Positions 13,415 through 14,573 of a stretch of 14,573 nt of DNA are shown one piece after another (the stretch's first letter is position 1; each line of letters opens with the position of its first letter). Under the pieces are notes generated by a model that worked only from the letters and a program-made list of their open reading frames with translations, was not told where the DNA came from and did no database searches. This DNA comes from an uncultured Eubacterium sp. (lineage in GTDB: Bacteria; Bacillota; Clostridia; Peptostreptococcales; Anaerovoracaceae): assembly GCA_937900695.1 (NCBI GenBank), contig CALCFD010000045.1, positions 1 to 14,573 of the forward strand. The letters run 5' to 3'. The translations under genes and the position numbers were made by a program.

Positions 13415-14123
13415 GGATTTAAAAAAGAGCTTTGGAAATCATGAAGTTTTAAAGGGAATAGATGAAGAAATAAAAAAAGGCGAAGTAGTATGCGTAATTG
13501 GCCCCTCTGGCAGCGGTAAAAGTACATTTCTAAGATGCCTAAATCTTCTTGAGGAGCCAACAAGTGGCGATGTTATTTTAGACGACGAAAAAATCAATGA
13601 CCCTAAGGTTGATATCAACCAAGTTAGACAGAAACTAGGAATGGTATTTCAAAACTTCAACCTTTTCCCTCACAAGACTGTGCTTGAAAACATCATTATG
13701 GCACCAGTGCAGGTGGCAAAAGTAAGTGAAGAAGAAGCTAAGGCCAAAGCCATGAAGTTACTTGAAACAGTAGGTCTAGCTGATAAAGCTGACGCTTACC
13801 CTAAGTCACTTTCAGGTGGTCAGCAACAGCGTGTGGCTATCGTAAGAGCGCTTGCAATGGAACCAGAAGCTATGCTATTTGATGAACCTACTTCAGCTCT
13901 TGACCCGGAAATGGTTGGAGATGTACTAGATGTTATGAAGGAATTAGCAGATGAAGGTATGACCATGGTCATCGTTACTCATGAAATGGGCTTTGCAAAG
14001 GAAGTTGCTGATCGTGTAATCTTCATGGATGGTGGATATATTGTCGAAGAAGGTACACCTTTAGAAATCTTTGAAAACCCAAAGGAAGATCGTGTAAAAG
14101 AATTTTTAAGCAAAGTTTTATAA
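13401..14123 (+). CDS. glnQ: Polar amino-acid ABC importer, ATP-binding protein
   Basis: Cytoplasmic ATPase that powers the importer. The 240 residues are the usual length for the GlnQ/HisP/ArtM group. All motifs are intact: Walker A GPSGSGKST (34-42), Q-loop glutamine in MVFQNFNLF (Q84), signature LSGGQQQR (137-144), Walker B MLFDEP (158-163, catalytic E162), D-loop SALD (165-168) and switch histidine in VTHEMG (H194). The ATG lies inside the end of the permease gene, with an aaaggaag site about 10 nt upstream. The symbol describes the family; the substrate could as well be arginine or another polar amino acid. Last gene of the operon, ended by the hairpin at 14192-14250. Confidence 0.93.
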   Translation: MLKVKDLKKSFGNHEVLKGIDEEIKKGEVVCVIGPSGSGKSTFLRCLNLLEEPTSGDVILDDEKINDPKVDINQVRQKLGMVFQNFNLFPHKTVLENIIMAPVQVAKVSEEEAKAKAMKLLETVGLADKADAYPKSLSGGQQQRVAIVRALAMEPEAMLFDEPTSALDPEMVGDVLDVMKELADEGMTMVIVTHEMGFAKEVADRVIFMDGGYIVEEGTPLEIFENPKEDRVKEFLSKVL

Positions 14124-14191
14124 AATAGAATAATAATTTAATGGTAATAAATTATTATAGTTTCTCTCCCTACTAAAGATGAAACAATAAG

Positions 14192-14250
14192 AAAAGCGAC
14201 AGCTCCTGTAACACAAGGATGTGTTTAATATGGCAGAGCTGCCGCTTTTT
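14192..14250 (+). terminator. Intrinsic terminator of the amino-acid importer operon
   Basis: aaaagcgacagctc (14192-14205) pairs with gagctgccgctttt (14236-14249) with one A-C mismatch, and a small inner hairpin (aacac with gtgtt, about 14210-14225) lies in the loop. A run of T follows. It begins 68 nt after the ATPase stop codon. Confidence 0.9.
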
Positions 14251-14334
14251 TGTTTGGATGGTTAGTGTGCTAGAGCGTCTGAAGTGTGGACTGTCTGGGG
14301 TGTTGAACTGACTGGGGGGCGTGTGCCTGGGGCG
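14251..14334. other. G/T-rich non-coding tract after the terminator
   Basis: The plus strand here is rich in G and T and starts directly at the terminator T run, much as in the tracts after fba and, on the minus strand, after ssrA. No gene is visible. It leads into repeat copy B. Confidence 0.55.
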
Positions 14335-14573
14335 GTACGAACATACCAAAATACAAGGTTTTTGGTACTACCATACGCTTCTTGCAGAACCAACACTGCC
14401 GTTTTATAAAATATTGGTACTGCAGTGAAAGGGTAACTTTGTTACTTATTAGTTGCAAGAGAACTAAAGTTCCCTGATTTTGCAAAATTTAGTACTTTTG
14501 CCAAGAGGTTGGGGAACTAAATAATGTGTATTTTTAGAAATTAGTACTCCTCACTTTCAAACACTAAGATTAA
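14335..14573 (-). repeat. Dispersed non-coding repeat, copy B (cut by the window end)
   Basis: The minus-strand sequence aligns with 4533-4771. Shared blocks include ttaatctta, agtgaggagtac, acacattatt, the 28-bp exact block, tcactgcagtac and gtaccaaaaac. Proposed stems are kept: gggaacttt with aaagttaccc, cactgc with gcagtg (better paired here than in copy A), and taccaaaa with ttttggta (8 bp, longer than in copy A). Gaps are very few and most differences are substitutions. The right end is incomplete: by comparison with copy A, the partner arm of the agtgaggagtac hairpin lies beyond 14573. Confidence 0.85.

Overview
The window looks like chromosomal DNA from a low-GC Firmicute, most likely an anaerobic member of the Clostridia. 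The base composition is AT-rich, Shine-Dalgarno sites are strong, there is a SAM-I (S-box) riboswitch, intrinsic terminators are classical, and the proteins (class II aldolase, DHHA1-type AlaX, trans-translation genes) are of clostridial type. I cannot name the species from sequence alone.

Left part (1-3055, minus strand): a compact run of genes read leftwards. It holds an RluA-family pseudouridine synthase, two adjacent type I signal peptidases, smpB, and the tmRNA gene ssrA with its own terminator. Spacings of 1, 44, 1 and 17 nt suggest one transcription unit joining RNA modification, protein secretion and ribosome rescue. Divergently read on the plus strand are a 65-aa single-pass membrane protein and fba (class II fructose-bisphosphate aldolase).

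Middle (4286-8220): a 579-bp intergenic region carries one copy of a dispersed repeat. Then come alaX (minus), a 384-bp AT-rich spacer with three DnaA-box-like 9-mers, an unrecognised 392-aa protein (minus), and a decayed surface 5'-nucleotidase gene. That relic is frameshifted, has lost its DxH metal motif, and keeps a degenerate sortase-type C-terminus.

Right part (8220-14573, plus strand): a good sigma-A-type promoter and SAM-I riboswitch precede metK and lysC (aspartokinase), which appear to share one transcript ending in a strong terminator. A second long intergenic region (about 850 bp) holds GTAC-rich sequence, short repeats, a candidate ArgR operator and a promoter. It precedes a complete polar amino-acid ABC importer: lipoprotein, permease and ATPase.

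The most unusual signal is an approximately 240-bp non-coding repeat found at 4533-4771 (plus) and again, in opposite orientation, at 14335-14573. Its proposed hairpin arms are kept despite divergence, which suggests a structured RNA or a non-coding mobile element. The window cuts through the second copy. Several intergenic regions are strongly enriched in GTAC compared with the genes.
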